From positions 930,001 to 994,000 of the forward strand of contig NZ_PGFV01000001.1 in NCBI RefSeq assembly GCF_021023135.1: 64,000 nt of DNA, in the 5' to 3' direction. The translations under genes were made by a program, and so were the position numbers. The stretch is from Brevibacterium sp. CCUG 69071 (GTDB taxonomy: Bacteria; Actinomycetota; Actinomycetes; Actinomycetales; Brevibacteriaceae). How positions within the stretch are numbered: the stretch's first letter is position 1; every line of letters begins with the position of its first letter. The notes under the pieces are model-generated. The model was not told where the DNA came from and made no database searches. It saw nothing but the letters and a program-made list of their open reading frames with translations. Positions 8,668 to 17,188 of the stretch are shown piece after piece.

Positions 8668-8679
8668 AGTAGATCTACT
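8668..8679. promoter_or_regulatory. Palindromic operator candidate between XRE-cupin and permease
   Basis: A perfect 12-mer AGTAGATCTACT in the divergent gap, 24 bp before the permease start. The surrounding stretch 8647-8680 is AT-rich (ATAGTATATTCTTGG), consistent with overlapping divergent promoters. Binding by the neighbouring XRE-cupin protein is inferred. Confidence 0.45.
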
Positions 8680-8702
8680 TCCACCAAAGGAGATTGACGA
8701 TC

Positions 8703-10091
8703 ATGGCGGCGATGTCGGCTCTCATTCCCATCCTCCTGGCCATCGTCCTGCTGCTGCTCAAGCAGAGTTCGTGGATCGCGGCCCTCGCCGGAGCCGTCGC
8801 TGCCGGAATCGTGCTCGCAGTCTTCTACCCCACCCCCGCCTCGGCGCTGGTGGAGGCCGGTGCTGACTACTTCCCGCTCATCCTCGAGGTCGCACTGATC
8901 CTCCTCTTCGGCATGACCCTGGCCCGGCTCCTCGAGGCGGCCGGATCGATGACGGAGATCTCAACCTGGGTTGAATCGCTGGCTCCCAGCCGCTCCTTCG
9001 GCGTGGCTCTCGTGGTCTTCGGCATCGTGCCCTTCGCCGAATCCGTCACCGGCTTCGGCATCGGGGTCACGATCGGCGTCCCGGTGCTGCGTCATCTCGG
9101 CTGCTCGCTGCGCCAGTCGGCGATCCTCGGCCTCCTTGGGCTGATCGCCGTGCCCTGGGGAGCCCTCGGTCCGGGTACCACGGTCGCGGCGGCGCTGGCG
9201 AACCTGGACGTCGATGAGCTGGGACTGGCCACCGCCTGGCTCAATGCGATCCCCGTCGTCATCGTCACCATCTCGGTGCTGCTCATCATGCGCCCCGGTC
9301 TGGTCTCTGCGCTCGGTGTCATCGCGTCCGCCGGCCTGATGTGGGTCGGCATCCTGGGTGCGAGCTACGTCGTCGGCATGGCTCCGGCCGGGATCATCGG
9401 CTCGCTCATCGTCATCGTCGCACTCGGCACCCTCTTCATCCTCCGCGCCCGCCGATCGAGTCTGACCCGCAGCCTCGGACTCGCCGTCCTGCCCTACGCA
9501 ACCCTGACGATCGGCCTGCTCCTGGCCCGCGCGCTGCACTCCGCCGTGCCCAACCTGCTCACGCAGATCCTCGCCTCTCCCCCGTTCTGGCTGGCGATGG
9601 CGTGTGTGATCGCGGCCTTCCGCGTCCCCGCACGGCGCAGCGTGGCCACCTCGGCCTCCCGCTCCTGGCTGCCCATCGGCGCAGGGACGGCGGCGTTCAT
9701 GTTCATGGGCTGGCTGATGACGACCTCGGGCATGAGCGAGGCGATCGGCTCGCTGCTGCCCGCGGGCCTCGTGCTGCTGACTCCGTGGCTGACGGCAGCC
9801 GGGGCCGTGCTCACAGGATCGAACACCGGGGCGAACTCGATGTTCACGGGCACCCTCGACGCCGTCGCCACCTCGTCCCATGTGTCCTCGATGCCGGTCA
9901 TCGCCGCGGGCAATGCGGCCGGTTCGCTGGCCGCTCTGGCCGCGCCCCCACGCGTGGCGATGGCCGTGCAGATGGCCGATTCCTCGGCCCCCACCTCGGC
10001 GAATGACGTCACCTGGGTGCAGGGTCGGGCACTGACCGTGTCCGCACTCAACGCCCTCGCCCTCGGCCTGTGGATCCAGTTCGCGGTCTAG
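8703..10091 (+). CDS. LctP-family permease (L-lactate permease-like)
   Basis: A 462-residue integral membrane protein with about 12-14 hydrophobic segments and the LctP-family loop FAESVTGFGIGVTIGVPVL, followed by ILGLLGLIAVPWGALGPG and the late motif LTGSNTGANSMF. LctP proteins import lactate or glycolate by proton symport. The strong AAGGAG at 8687-8692 best serves the ATG at 8703; a TTG at 8694 is too close. It is divergent from the XRE-cupin gene and ends tail to tail with the M24 gene, the two stops sharing CTAG. The neighbours suggest a carboxylate linked to amino-acid or ectoine catabolism, but the substrate is unproven. Confidence 0.85.
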   Translation: MAAMSALIPILLAIVLLLLKQSSWIAALAGAVAAGIVLAVFYPTPASALVEAGADYFPLILEVALILLFGMTLARLLEAAGSMTEISTWVESLAPSRSFGVALVVFGIVPFAESVTGFGIGVTIGVPVLRHLGCSLRQSAILGLLGLIAVPWGALGPGTTVAAALANLDVDELGLATAWLNAIPVVIVTISVLLIMRPGLVSALGVIASAGLMWVGILGASYVVGMAPAGIIGSLIVIVALGTLFILRARRSSLTRSLGLAVLPYATLTIGLLLARALHSAVPNLLTQILASPPFWLAMACVIAAFRVPARRSVATSASRSWLPIGAGTAAFMFMGWLMTTSGMSEAIGSLLPAGLVLLTPWLTAAGAVLTGSNTGANSMFTGTLDAVATSSHVSSMPVIAAGNAAGSLAALAAPPRVAMAVQMADSSAPTSANDVTWVQGRALTVSALNALALGLWIQFAV

Positions 10092-11416
10092 ACGCGGATG
10101 ATCTCGCGCGGGAAGCCGGTGAAGGTGTCGCAGCCGGTGTCGGTGATGAGGATCGACTCGGAGAGCTCGTAGCCGTAGCCGTTCATCCACATGCCGCAGA
10201 TGAGGTGGAAGGCCATGCCGGCCTCGAGGTACTGGTCGTCCTCCGTCCGGATCGAGATCGTCCGCTCGCCCCAGTCGGGCGGGTAGCCGATGCCGATCGA
10301 ATAGCCGAGGCGGCTGGGCTTCTCGAGACCCGACAGGGCGAGCACGCGATTCCAGGTACGGGCCAGCTCGGCCGTCGGCACCTCGGGTGCGGCGACCTCG
10401 AGCACCGCGGCCAGCGCCTCGGCGACCACACCCTCCAACCGGATCAGCTCCTGCTTCGGGGTGCCGGTGACCGCGGTCCTGGCCAGCGGAACGTGGTAGC
10501 GGCGGTGGACGCCGGCGAGCTCGATGCTCACCGCCTCGTCGGCGAGGAACTTCCGCTCCGTCCAGCTCAGATGCGGGGTGTCAGCACTCTCACCGGTGGG
10601 CATCAGCGGCACGATCGCCGGGTAGTCGCCGGTCACGCCTCCCCCGCCCTTGGCCTGCGCGGCAGAGATCGCCGAGGCGACCTCGTTCTGCCCGACACCG
10701 ACGCCGACCGCACCCAGGGCCGCATCCATGGCCGCCGTGGTCACGGTCGCGGCCTTGCGCATGAGGGCCACCTCGGCGGGTGATTTGATGGCTCGGATCC
10801 AGTTGACGAGTTCGAAGGAGTCGACCAGCCGCCACTCCGGAACGCCGTTGACGAGCGCCCGGAAGGCGCGCGGGGAGAAGAAGTGGGAGTCCATCTCGAC
10901 TCCCACCGGTGATGTCGACGCCCGGGCGACCTCCCAGCGTTGGCGCAGCGCGAAGGCGACCCAGTCGAAGGGATGGATATGAGGGCGGTGCACGTAGCGT
11001 TCGGGGTAGCCGACGATGTCCTCGGGCGGCAGCCAGGAGGTGTGGGTGGCACCGCGGGCGTCCATATCGCGGGTGAACAGCGTCATCGGTCCCGAGGCGG
11101 GCACGAAGAGGAGTTGCGGGGTGTAGAACGACCAGGCGTTGTAGCCGGTCAAATAGTAGATGTTGGCGGGGTCGGTGACGATCAGGGCCGAGAGCCCCTG
11201 GTCGACCATGCGATTGCGCACCGAGGCGATTCGCCCCAGGTACTCCTCCGGGGAGAACGCGAGGTCGGCGGCGCCGATCGTGTCGACCTCGCCCGGGGTG
11301 GGCTGGACGCGCGCTCTGACTTCCTGTCCCGCCGTGCCCTGTTCGGCTCCGGGGCGCATGCCGTGGACATCGGGCCGATTGTCTTCTGGCGCGTAGAACA
11401 GCTCACCCTCATTCAT
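10088..11416 (-). CDS. M24-family hydrolase, ectoine hydrolase (DoeA/EutD)-like
   Basis: About 442 residues. The N-terminal creatinase domain holds LIVTDPANIYYLTGYNAWSF, and the C-terminal pita-bread domain has GDYPAIVPLMPTGE, IELAGVHRRYHVPLART and RLGYSIGIGYPPDWGERT. The last three resemble what I recall of DoeA/EutD ectoine hydrolases, which open the ectoine ring, more than Xaa-Pro aminopeptidases. The canonical D..D metal-ligand segment of M24 peptidases is replaced, as in creatinase-type members, supporting a non-peptidase role. The adjacent Lrp regulator and aminotransferase parallel doeX and doeD. The N-terminus is about 45 residues longer than I expect; the start at 11416 is uncertain (11359 is an alternative). 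Confidence 0.65.
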   Translation of the reverse strand: MNEGELFYAPEDNRPDVHGMRPGAEQGTAGQEVRARVQPTPGEVDTIGAADLAFSPEEYLGRIASVRNRMVDQGLSALIVTDPANIYYLTGYNAWSFYTPQLLFVPASGPMTLFTRDMDARGATHTSWLPPEDIVGYPERYVHRPHIHPFDWVAFALRQRWEVARASTSPVGVEMDSHFFSPRAFRALVNGVPEWRLVDSFELVNWIRAIKSPAEVALMRKAATVTTAAMDAALGAVGVGVGQNEVASAISAAQAKGGGGVTGDYPAIVPLMPTGESADTPHLSWTERKFLADEAVSIELAGVHRRYHVPLARTAVTGTPKQELIRLEGVVAEALAAVLEVAAPEVPTAELARTWNRVLALSGLEKPSRLGYSIGIGYPPDWGERTISIRTEDDQYLEAGMAFHLICGMWMNGYGYELSESILITDTGCDTFTGFPREIIRV

Positions 11417-11427
11417 ACCTTCAGTGT

Positions 11428-11443
11428 GGTGATCGCGATCACA
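11428..11443. promoter_or_regulatory. CRP/GlxR-like site
   Basis: GGTGA-TCGCGA-TCACA contains the perfect 14-bp palindrome GTGATCGCGATCAC (11429-11442) and matches the TGTGA-N6-TCACA pattern of Crp/GlxR regulators except for the first base. It lies just upstream of the M24 start and could tie this gene to carbon-source control. Confidence 0.45.
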
Positions 11444-11492
11444 TCGTGTCAATCACTGCGGCTACGCGTGTTGTCGAGTGTGAGATCGCGAA

Positions 11493-11566
11493 ATTCTGAC
11501 GAATCCGGAATCAAACATTTTACGATTCGACTGAATCCGCATGACGAGGTGCGCATTCCGACGAAT
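11493..11566. promoter_or_regulatory. Three phased ATTC-N4-GAAT dyads, probable Lrp operator array
   Basis: Three dyads with the same arms and a 4-nt spacer lie at 11493-11504 (ATTC-TGAC-GAAT), 11525-11536 (ATTC-GACT-GAAT) and 11555-11566 (ATTC-CGAC-GAAT). Their centres are 32 and 30 bp apart, about three helical turns, so all face one side of the DNA. Lrp/AsnC proteins bind as multimers to phased sites. The array sits between the M24 gene and the Lrp gene and may control both. Confidence 0.6.
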
Positions 11567-11577
11567 TCCATGTTAGA

Positions 11578-11593
11578 TTGGGTTGAGACCCAA
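11578..11593 (+). promoter_or_regulatory. Inverted repeat in the Lrp leader
   Basis: TTGGGT-tgag-ACCCAA lies 17 bp before the Lrp start codon, immediately ahead of its GGAGGTG Shine-Dalgarno. It may be an additional operator or a small hairpin limiting ribosome access. It overlaps a TAGATT sequence that could be a -10 element. Confidence 0.35.
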
Positions 11594-11609
11594 ATCACGG
11601 AGGTGAAAG

Positions 11610-12095
11610 ATGGCGCAATCGGCGCCGAACGGAGGCAGTTCCCGACTGGGCAACCTCGACGAGAAATCCAAGGCGATCATCGTCGAACTCCAGCATGACG
11701 GACGCAGGTCATACTCCGCCATCGGCAAGTCCGTCGGGCTCTCCGAAGCCGCCGTGCGACAGCGGGTCTCCAGGCTCATCGATTCCGGTGTGATGGAGAT
11801 CGTCGCCGTCACCGATCCGCTGAGCTTGGGCTTCGCCCGACAGGCCATGGTCGGCCTGAAGGTGCGCGGCGATATCTCGAAGGTCGCCGACAGGCTCCAC
11901 GGCTACGACGAGATCGACTATCTCGTCGTCACCGCTGGGTCGTTCGACATCCTCGTCGAGATCGTATGCGAATCGGATCGACACCTGATCGAATTCGTCA
12001 ACGAGGAACTCCGCTCCATCGACGCCGTCGTGGACACGGAGCTCTTCATGTACCTCTCACTGGAAAAGCAGAAATACAATTGGGGGACACGATGA
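11610..12095 (+). CDS. Lrp/AsnC family transcriptional regulator
   Basis: A 161-residue protein. The N-terminal helix-turn-helix is LQHDGRRSYSAIGKSVGLSEAAVRQRVSRL, and the C-terminal RAM ligand-binding domain includes YLVVTAGSFDILVEIVCES. The ATG at 11610 has an excellent GGAGGTG site. Its last codon overlaps the aminotransferase start (ATGA), so the two are translationally coupled. This matches the DoeX-type regulator found with ectoine degradation genes in other bacteria, by context rather than by a diagnostic residue. Probably autoregulated through the ATTC-N4-GAAT dyads upstream. Confidence 0.9.
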   Translation: MAQSAPNGGSSRLGNLDEKSKAIIVELQHDGRRSYSAIGKSVGLSEAAVRQRVSRLIDSGVMEIVAVTDPLSLGFARQAMVGLKVRGDISKVADRLHGYDEIDYLVVTAGSFDILVEIVCESDRHLIEFVNEELRSIDAVVDTELFMYLSLEKQKYNWGTR

Positions 12096-13483
12096 CAGAC
12101 AATGTCACGAGGGCTGGCACTCCTTATCAGGATGCCATCCGCAACAACGTGTGGATGCATATGGCTCCGCACCAGTCACTGTTCAATGGTGGAGAGGCGC
12201 CGGTCATCGTTCGCGGCGAAGGCCACCACATCTTCGACGACAAGGGCAAGAAGTACCTCGACGGCCTTGCCGGACTGTTCACGGTCCAGGTGGGTCACGG
12301 TCGTGAGGAGATCGCCAAGGCGATGTACGACCAGACCCTGAAGCTGCCGTTCATGCCGCTGTGGTCCTTCGCCCACCCGCAGGCCATCGAGGTCTCCGAA
12401 CGCCTGGCCAGCTTCGCGCCGGGCGATCTCAACCGCGTCTTCCTCACCTCCGGCGGCGGCGACTCCGTGGAGTCGGCGATGAAGCTGGCGAAGAACTACT
12501 TCAAGCTCACCGGCAAGCCGGGCAAGCACAAGATCATCTCGCGTGCGACCGCCTACCACGGCACTCCGCACGGGGCACTGTCCGTGACGTCCCTGCCCGG
12601 TCTGCGCGAGCAGTTCGCTCCGCTGGTGCCCGGTGCCATGAAGGTCCCGAACACGAACTTCTACCGTTCGCCCGAGCCCTACGCCCACGATGAGAAGGCC
12701 TTCGGCCGCTGGGCCGCCGATCGCATCGGCGAAGCCATCGAATTCGAGGGTGCCGATTCGGTTGCCGCCGTTTTCCTCGAGCCGGTGCAGAACTCCGGTG
12801 GCTGCTTCCCGCCGCCTCCGGGATACTTCGACCGCGTCCGCGAGATCTGCGACGAGTACGACGTGCTCCTGGTCTCGGACGAGACGATCTGCGCCTATGG
12901 TCGCATCGGCGACATGTACGCCTGCAACGACTTCGGCTACGTCCCCGACATCATCACCTCGGCCAAGGGCATCACCTCCGGTTATGCCCCGTTGGGTGCG
13001 ATGGTCGCCTCGGATCGTCTGTTCGAGCCCTTCGGCCCCGGCGGCGAAGAGACCTTCTACCACGGCTACACCTTCGGCGGGCACCCCGTCGCCTGTGCCG
13101 CAGCGATGGCGAACTTCGACGTGTTCGAGTCCGAGAAGCTCAACGATCACGTGCATGAGAATGCTGCGGCGTTCAAGTTCACGCTCGAGAAGCTCAAGGA
13201 TCTGCCGATCGTCGGCGACGTCCGCGGTGAGGGATTCTTCTACGGCATCGAGCTCGTCAAGGATCGCGACACAAAGGAGTCCTTCACCGAGGAGGAGTCG
13301 GAGCGGATCCTCAAGAACTTCGTCTCGGCGAAGATGTACGAGAACGGCCTGTACTGCCGCGCCGACGACCGCGGAGACCCGGTCATCCAGCTCTCGCCCC
13401 CGCTGACCGTGGGTCAGGCCGAGTTCGACGAGATGGAGCAGATCATCCGCAGCGTCCTCACCGAGGCCTGGACGATGTTCTGA
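12092..13483 (+). CDS. Class III PLP-dependent aminotransferase
   Basis: 463 residues from the ATG that overlaps the Lrp stop, with GGGGGA upstream. Fold-type I class III features are present: the PLP-phosphate loop SGGGDSVESAMKLA (about 120-133), D263 in VSDETICAYGR, and the Schiff-base lysine K292 in TSAKGITSGYAP. Members use pyruvate or 2-oxoglutarate with omega-amino donors such as putrescine, beta-alanine or diaminobutyrate. Next to an ectoine-hydrolase-like gene, a diaminobutyrate transaminase role (DoeD-like) is plausible, but the sequence does not identify the substrate. Two hairpins follow the stop codon. Confidence 0.9.
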   Translation: MTDNVTRAGTPYQDAIRNNVWMHMAPHQSLFNGGEAPVIVRGEGHHIFDDKGKKYLDGLAGLFTVQVGHGREEIAKAMYDQTLKLPFMPLWSFAHPQAIEVSERLASFAPGDLNRVFLTSGGGDSVESAMKLAKNYFKLTGKPGKHKIISRATAYHGTPHGALSVTSLPGLREQFAPLVPGAMKVPNTNFYRSPEPYAHDEKAFGRWAADRIGEAIEFEGADSVAAVFLEPVQNSGGCFPPPPGYFDRVREICDEYDVLLVSDETICAYGRIGDMYACNDFGYVPDIITSAKGITSGYAPLGAMVASDRLFEPFGPGGEETFYHGYTFGGHPVACAAAMANFDVFESEKLNDHVHENAAAFKFTLEKLKDLPIVGDVRGEGFFYGIELVKDRDTKESFTEEESERILKNFVSAKMYENGLYCRADDRGDPVIQLSPPLTVGQAEFDEMEQIIRSVLTEAWTMF

Positions 13484-13839
13484 TCCGGCGCTGCTCGGCT
13501 CGGCAGCGCTGATTCCGCTCCGGTCTCACGGTACGGGTACGGACTCACGTTGCGCTGCCGAGTGCGTCTTCGACGGCCCCGATTCCTCTCCGAGGAGTCG
13601 GGGCCGTTTCGCGTCCGCGCTTAGCAGTCGTGTGCGTCCTTGCGGGCAGCTTCTCCGCGCCTGGCAGCGCATCTGCGCCTAGCAGCTTGCCTGAAGACCC
13701 ACTGTCATGGACTAGTTCACGTCACTGGGACTTCTGGCAAGCTGGAGCACGCGACTACGTACCAGCGCGCGGCTGCGTGAGCACCGTGCATCGGCACGGC
13801 CGCAAGTATGACGCGTGGCGGGGTGGTGCGTAGCCGTGC
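13484..13839. other. Gene-free stretch after the aminotransferase
   Basis: This 356-bp stretch holds two hairpins. The first is GCGCTGC/GCAGCGC (13488-13509), directly after the stop codon. The second and stronger is CGGCCCCGATTCCTC/GAGGAGTCGGGGCCG (13574-13606), followed by TTTC. They terminate the Lrp-aminotransferase unit. I see nothing coding in 13607-13839. Confidence 0.6.
13574..13606 (+). terminator. Strong hairpin terminator
   Basis: Arms of 15 bp, perfectly complementary, with a 3-nt loop, followed by TTTC. It ends the aminotransferase transcript and may also act on the convergent yibE/F transcript. Confidence 0.7.
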
Positions 13840-15336
13840 TCAGCGATCCGAATCGCGCTCGCGCCGGCGCAGCTCCCGTCTGGTCAGCGGCGGCTCCTCC
13901 GACGACGATCGCGCCGAGGATGACGTTGATGGCGCTGGTGGCGATTGCCGGCCCACCCGCTCCGCAGTTGGCGGGACCGCCTCGGTGCTGGTGCTGGCCC
14001 GTGCTGCCGAGTCTGACGTTGATGGCGCTCGGAACGACTCCGAGCCCGCGTGCTCCCTGGCCGGCGGAACCGCCTCGGCGTCGACAGCCGTCGCGGCCAT
14101 CACGGCGCCGCCGACGCCGACGGCCGCGAGTTCGTCCTCGGGCAGAGGTTCACGCGGCGGGCGCAGGCCCGAGCGCACCACGAGCACGCCGAGGCCGGTG
14201 GTCAGCGGGATCGCGACGACCAGGCCGATCGAGCACACGAGGATGCTCACGACCTCGATCGACATCTCCCCCAGCGTCAGCGTCTCGAAGAACGACTGAT
14301 CGTAGGCGGAGACGATGATGAGCGTCGTCAGCGCCGATCCGACATAGGCGAAGGTGATCGTGTACACGGTCGAGGCGATATGGTCGCGGCCGATCCGCAT
14401 CGCGCGGGCGAAGAGCTGCCCGGGCTTGAGGTTCGGGGCCACTGTCGCCAGCTCCCACACCGCCGAGGCCTGGGTGATCGTCACATCGTTGAGCACGCCG
14501 AGGCCGGTCACGAGGATCGCGCAGACGATGAGATCGGTCATAGACAGATCCGTGGTGTCCGCGAGCAGGAACCCGTCCTCGGTGTAGGCGATGCCCAGGC
14601 TCGCCCACGAGGTCATCCAGGCCCCGAGGACGCCGGTGAGGATGATGCCGAGCACCGTGCCGAACAGAGCCGTCGTCGTCCGCGTCGAGATGCCGTGCGC
14701 GAGATAGAGGGCGATGAGCATGATCGCGCTCGCCGAGATCATGGCCACGAGCACCGGGGGTTTGCCGTCGAGGATCGCGGGAAGCATGAACACCAGCAGC
14801 ACGACTCCGGCGAAGCCGAGGCCGACCAGCGCTCTCAAGCCCCGGAAACCGGCGACGACGAGGACGACGACCCCGTAGATGATCGCCAGGGCGAGGATCG
14901 GCACATCGCGGTCATAGTCGATGAAGACGAAGTCCGTACCGGTCTCGGCGCGGTCCGGAGACTCGGTGAAGTCGAGGACCTTGACCACGTCGCCGACGCC
15001 GATCCCGGACTTGATCGCATCGGGAGTCACGTACAGGCTTCCCTCGTGGCCGTCGGCTTCGGCCTGGAAGGTCATGCAGTCGGCCTGGAGCATCGGATCC
15101 GTCTCACCGGGACCGCAGTCCGAGGCGTCCACCGCGGTGACTCTCGCCTCGGTGTCGGAGACGCCCTCGGCCGAGTTCGTCGTCGGTCCCCCGCCGGGCA
15201 GGTCCTTGTCCGGCCCGTCCGGCCACAGCAGGAACAGCCCGACGATCGTGGTCAGGACCAGAGGGACCAGGCACACGATCATGATCAGACGAACCCGAGC
15301 AGAGGCCCGAGGTTCGCGGTGGAGCGTCATATGCAT
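13840..15336 (-). CDS. YibE/F-like multi-pass membrane protein
   Basis: A 498-residue protein. One N-terminal transmembrane segment is followed by an extracellular region (about residues 40-145), then a series of helices containing YIDYDRDVPILALAIIYG-type and MTDLIVCAILVTGLGVLNDVTITQA motifs typical of the YibE/F family, whose function is unknown. The last 110 residues are a low-complexity Ser/Ala/Pro tail with an internal duplication (EAVPPAREHAGSESFRAPSTS, then EAVPPTAERVGRQSPPAPST). The tail ends in a basic RRELRRRERD segment. GAAGGT precedes the ATG at 15336. Confidence 0.85.
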   Translation of the reverse strand: MHMTLHREPRASARVRLIMIVCLVPLVLTTIVGLFLLWPDGPDKDLPGGGPTTNSAEGVSDTEARVTAVDASDCGPGETDPMLQADCMTFQAEADGHEGSLYVTPDAIKSGIGVGDVVKVLDFTESPDRAETGTDFVFIDYDRDVPILALAIIYGVVVLVVAGFRGLRALVGLGFAGVVLLVFMLPAILDGKPPVLVAMISASAIMLIALYLAHGISTRTTTALFGTVLGIILTGVLGAWMTSWASLGIAYTEDGFLLADTTDLSMTDLIVCAILVTGLGVLNDVTITQASAVWELATVAPNLKPGQLFARAMRIGRDHIASTVYTITFAYVGSALTTLIIVSAYDQSFFETLTLGEMSIEVVSILVCSIGLVVAIPLTTGLGVLVVRSGLRPPREPLPEDELAAVGVGGAVMAATAVDAEAVPPAREHAGSESFRAPSTSDSAARASTSTEAVPPTAERVGRQSPPAPSTSSSARSSSEEPPLTRRELRRRERDSDR

Positions 15337-15388
15337 GGCGGACCTTCAATCAGTGGCTGATCGAGCTGAGACGTCGACCGATGTTGGT

Positions 15389-15446
15389 GCTACCCGAGGG
15401 CGGCCCAGCCACCTGGCGCCAGGTGGCTGGGCCGCCGTCGGGTAGC
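15389..15446 (-). terminator. 58-bp near-perfect palindrome behind glyS
   Basis: Two 29-bp arms (15389-15417 and 15418-15446) are complementary at 28 of 29 positions with no spacer. It lies 10 bp after the glyS stop codon. It most likely works as an I-shaped terminator without a U-tract; as DNA it could extrude a cruciform. Confidence 0.75.
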
Positions 15447-15456
15447 AGTGGGAGGG

Positions 15457-16839
15457 TCAGGCTCCGCCGAGGTGCTCGGCCAGGTAGGCCTCCACCTGGT
15501 CGAGGCTGACGCGCTCCTGGCTCATGTCATCACGTTTGCGGATGGTGACCGCGGAGTCCTCGAGGGAGTCGAAGTCGAAGGTGATGCACAGCGGGGTGCC
15601 GACCTCGTCCTGTCGGCGGTAACGACGACCGATCGCACCCGCGTCGTCGAAGTCGATGTTCCAGCGCTTGCGCAGCCGGGCGGCGAGCTCCTTGGCCTGC
15701 GGGGAGAGCTTCTCGTTCCGGCTCAGAGGCAGCACGGCGGCCTTGACCGGGGCCAGACGCGGATCGAGCTTGAGCACGATGCGCTTGTCCACTCCGCCCT
15801 TGGTGTTCGGTGCCTCATCCTCGGTGTAGGCGTCGATGAGGAAGGCCATCATCGACCGGGTGAGGCCGAAGGAGGGTTCGATGACGTACGGGGTATAGCG
15901 GTCGCCGCTGGCCTGATCGAAGTACTGCAGCTTCGCCCCCGACAGCTCGGTGTGGGTGCCCAGATCGTAGTCGGTGCGGTTGGCCACGCCCATCAGCTCG
16001 CCCCATTCGGAGCCCTGGAAGCCGAACCGGTATTCGACGTCGATGGTGCCCGAAGAGTAGTGGGCACGGTCGTCTTCGGGCACGTCGAGGCGGCGCACGT
16101 TGTCCTCGGAGATGCCGAGGTCGATGAACCAGTCCCAGCAGGCTTCGACCCACTGGCGGTAGTAGTCGTCGGCCTCGTCCGGGTGGACGAAGTACTCGAT
16201 CTCCATCTGCTCGAACTCGCGCGTGCGGAAGATGAAGTTGCCCGGGGTGATCTCGTTGCGGAAGGCCTTGCCGATCTGGCCGATGCCGAACGGCGGCTTC
16301 TTCCGGGCTGCGGTGAGCACATTGTTGAAGTTGACGAAGATGCCCTGCGCAGTCTCCGGACGCAGGTAGTGCAGTCCGGATTCGGAGTCGACGGGGCCGA
16401 GGAAGGTCTTGACCAGACCGGAGAACTCCTGCGGTTCGGTCCACTGTCCGCGGGTGCCGCAGTCGGGGCAGACGATGTCGCCCATGCCGTTCTCAGGGGC
16501 CTTCTTGTTCTTCGCCTCATAGGCCTCGACGAGGTGGTCCTCGCGGTGGCGCTTGTGGCAGTTGAGGCATTCGACGAGCGGATCGACGAAGGTCTCGACG
16601 TGACCGGAAGCCTCCCACACCCGCTTGGGCAAGATGATCGAGGAGTCGAGGCCGACGACGTCCTCGCGGCCGCGGACGAAGTTCTGCCACCACTGGGCCT
16701 TGATGTTGTCCTTGAGTTCGACCCCCAACGGACCGTAGTCCCATGCCGACCTGGACCCGCCGTAGATCTCTCCGGCCTGGAAGACGAATCCTCTGCGCTT
16801 GGCCAACGCGATGACGGCATCCAACTTGGACTGTGCCAC
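15457..16839 (-). CDS. glyS: Glycine--tRNA ligase (class II, single-chain alpha2 type)
   Basis: Charges tRNA-Gly. 460 residues from the GTG at 16839, which has AAGGAGAG seven bases upstream. The frame remains open to 16896, but that extension lacks a ribosome site. Class II features include [15 protein letters not shown] near the N-terminus, the zinc-binding pairs CLNCHKR and CPDCGTRG, motif 2 [21 protein letters not shown], and the motif 3 segment [14 protein letters not shown]. The C-terminal anticodon-binding domain covers about the last 110 residues. It is monocistronic, ending in a long palindrome. Confidence 0.97.
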   Translation of the reverse strand: MAQSKLDAVIALAKRRGFVFQAGEIYGGSRSAWDYGPLGVELKDNIKAQWWQNFVRGREDVVGLDSSIILPKRVWEASGHVETFVDPLVECLNCHKRHREDHLVEAYEAKNKKAPENGMGDIVCPDCGTRGQWTEPQEFSGLVKTFLGPVDSESGLHYLRPETAQGIFVNFNNVLTAARKKPPFGIGQIGKAFRNEITPGNFIFRTREFEQMEIEYFVHPDEADDYYRQWVEACWDWFIDLGISEDNVRRLDVPEDDRAHYSSGTIDVEYRFGFQGSEWGELMGVANRTDYDLGTHTELSGAKLQYFDQASGDRYTPYVIEPSFGLTRSMMAFLIDAYTEDEAPNTKGGVDKRIVLKLDPRLAPVKAAVLPLSRNEKLSPQAKELAARLRKRWNIDFDDAGAIGRRYRRQDEVGTPLCITFDFDSLEDSAVTIRKRDDMSQERVSLDQVEAYLAEHLGGA

Positions 16840-17188
16840 GATGTTCTCTCCTTGGGGTAGTTCGCCGACGGCCGGCTGCCGTGGCTCGCACGACAAGCCT
16901 ATCGGTTATCCGCACCCGGACGGGACCTCGCCGCTATTGTCGGGAGGCGACGGAACTCACACCTTCCCCGAGGGCCCGGAACCACCTCGGCGCGGGTCGA
17001 GCATGTAGAATCGAATCACACCCAAACCTTTCTCCGTAATGACGGTTTACAGCGTCTGTCCAAGTCAGAACTTGGATCTCTACGGTTTCGGCCCGGATTG
17101 CTCACGATGATTGCACAAGCGGCCGCAGGGTAGATCGCCACTACAGTCATCTGCGATCAAGTGTGTGCCGACGTGAGAGAGAAAACTC
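16840..17188. other. Divergent intergenic region glyS / DEAD helicase
   Basis: This 349-bp gap should hold both promoters and a long helicase leader. Visible are a TAGAAT at 17006-17011 that could be a -10 element without an evident -35, and a hairpin TCCAAGT-caga-ACTTGGA (17059-17076). Long structured leaders are common for cold-inducible helicases. No gene is seen here. Confidence 0.4.

Noticed and set aside
11966..12091. N-terminal extension of the aminotransferase
   Set aside because: It would overlap the Lrp gene completely in another frame. The ATG at 12092 has GGGGGA and the ATGA coupling.
13630..13833. 67-codon plus-strand frame after the aminotransferase
   Set aside because: No ribosome site, unrelated composition, located after two terminator-like hairpins.
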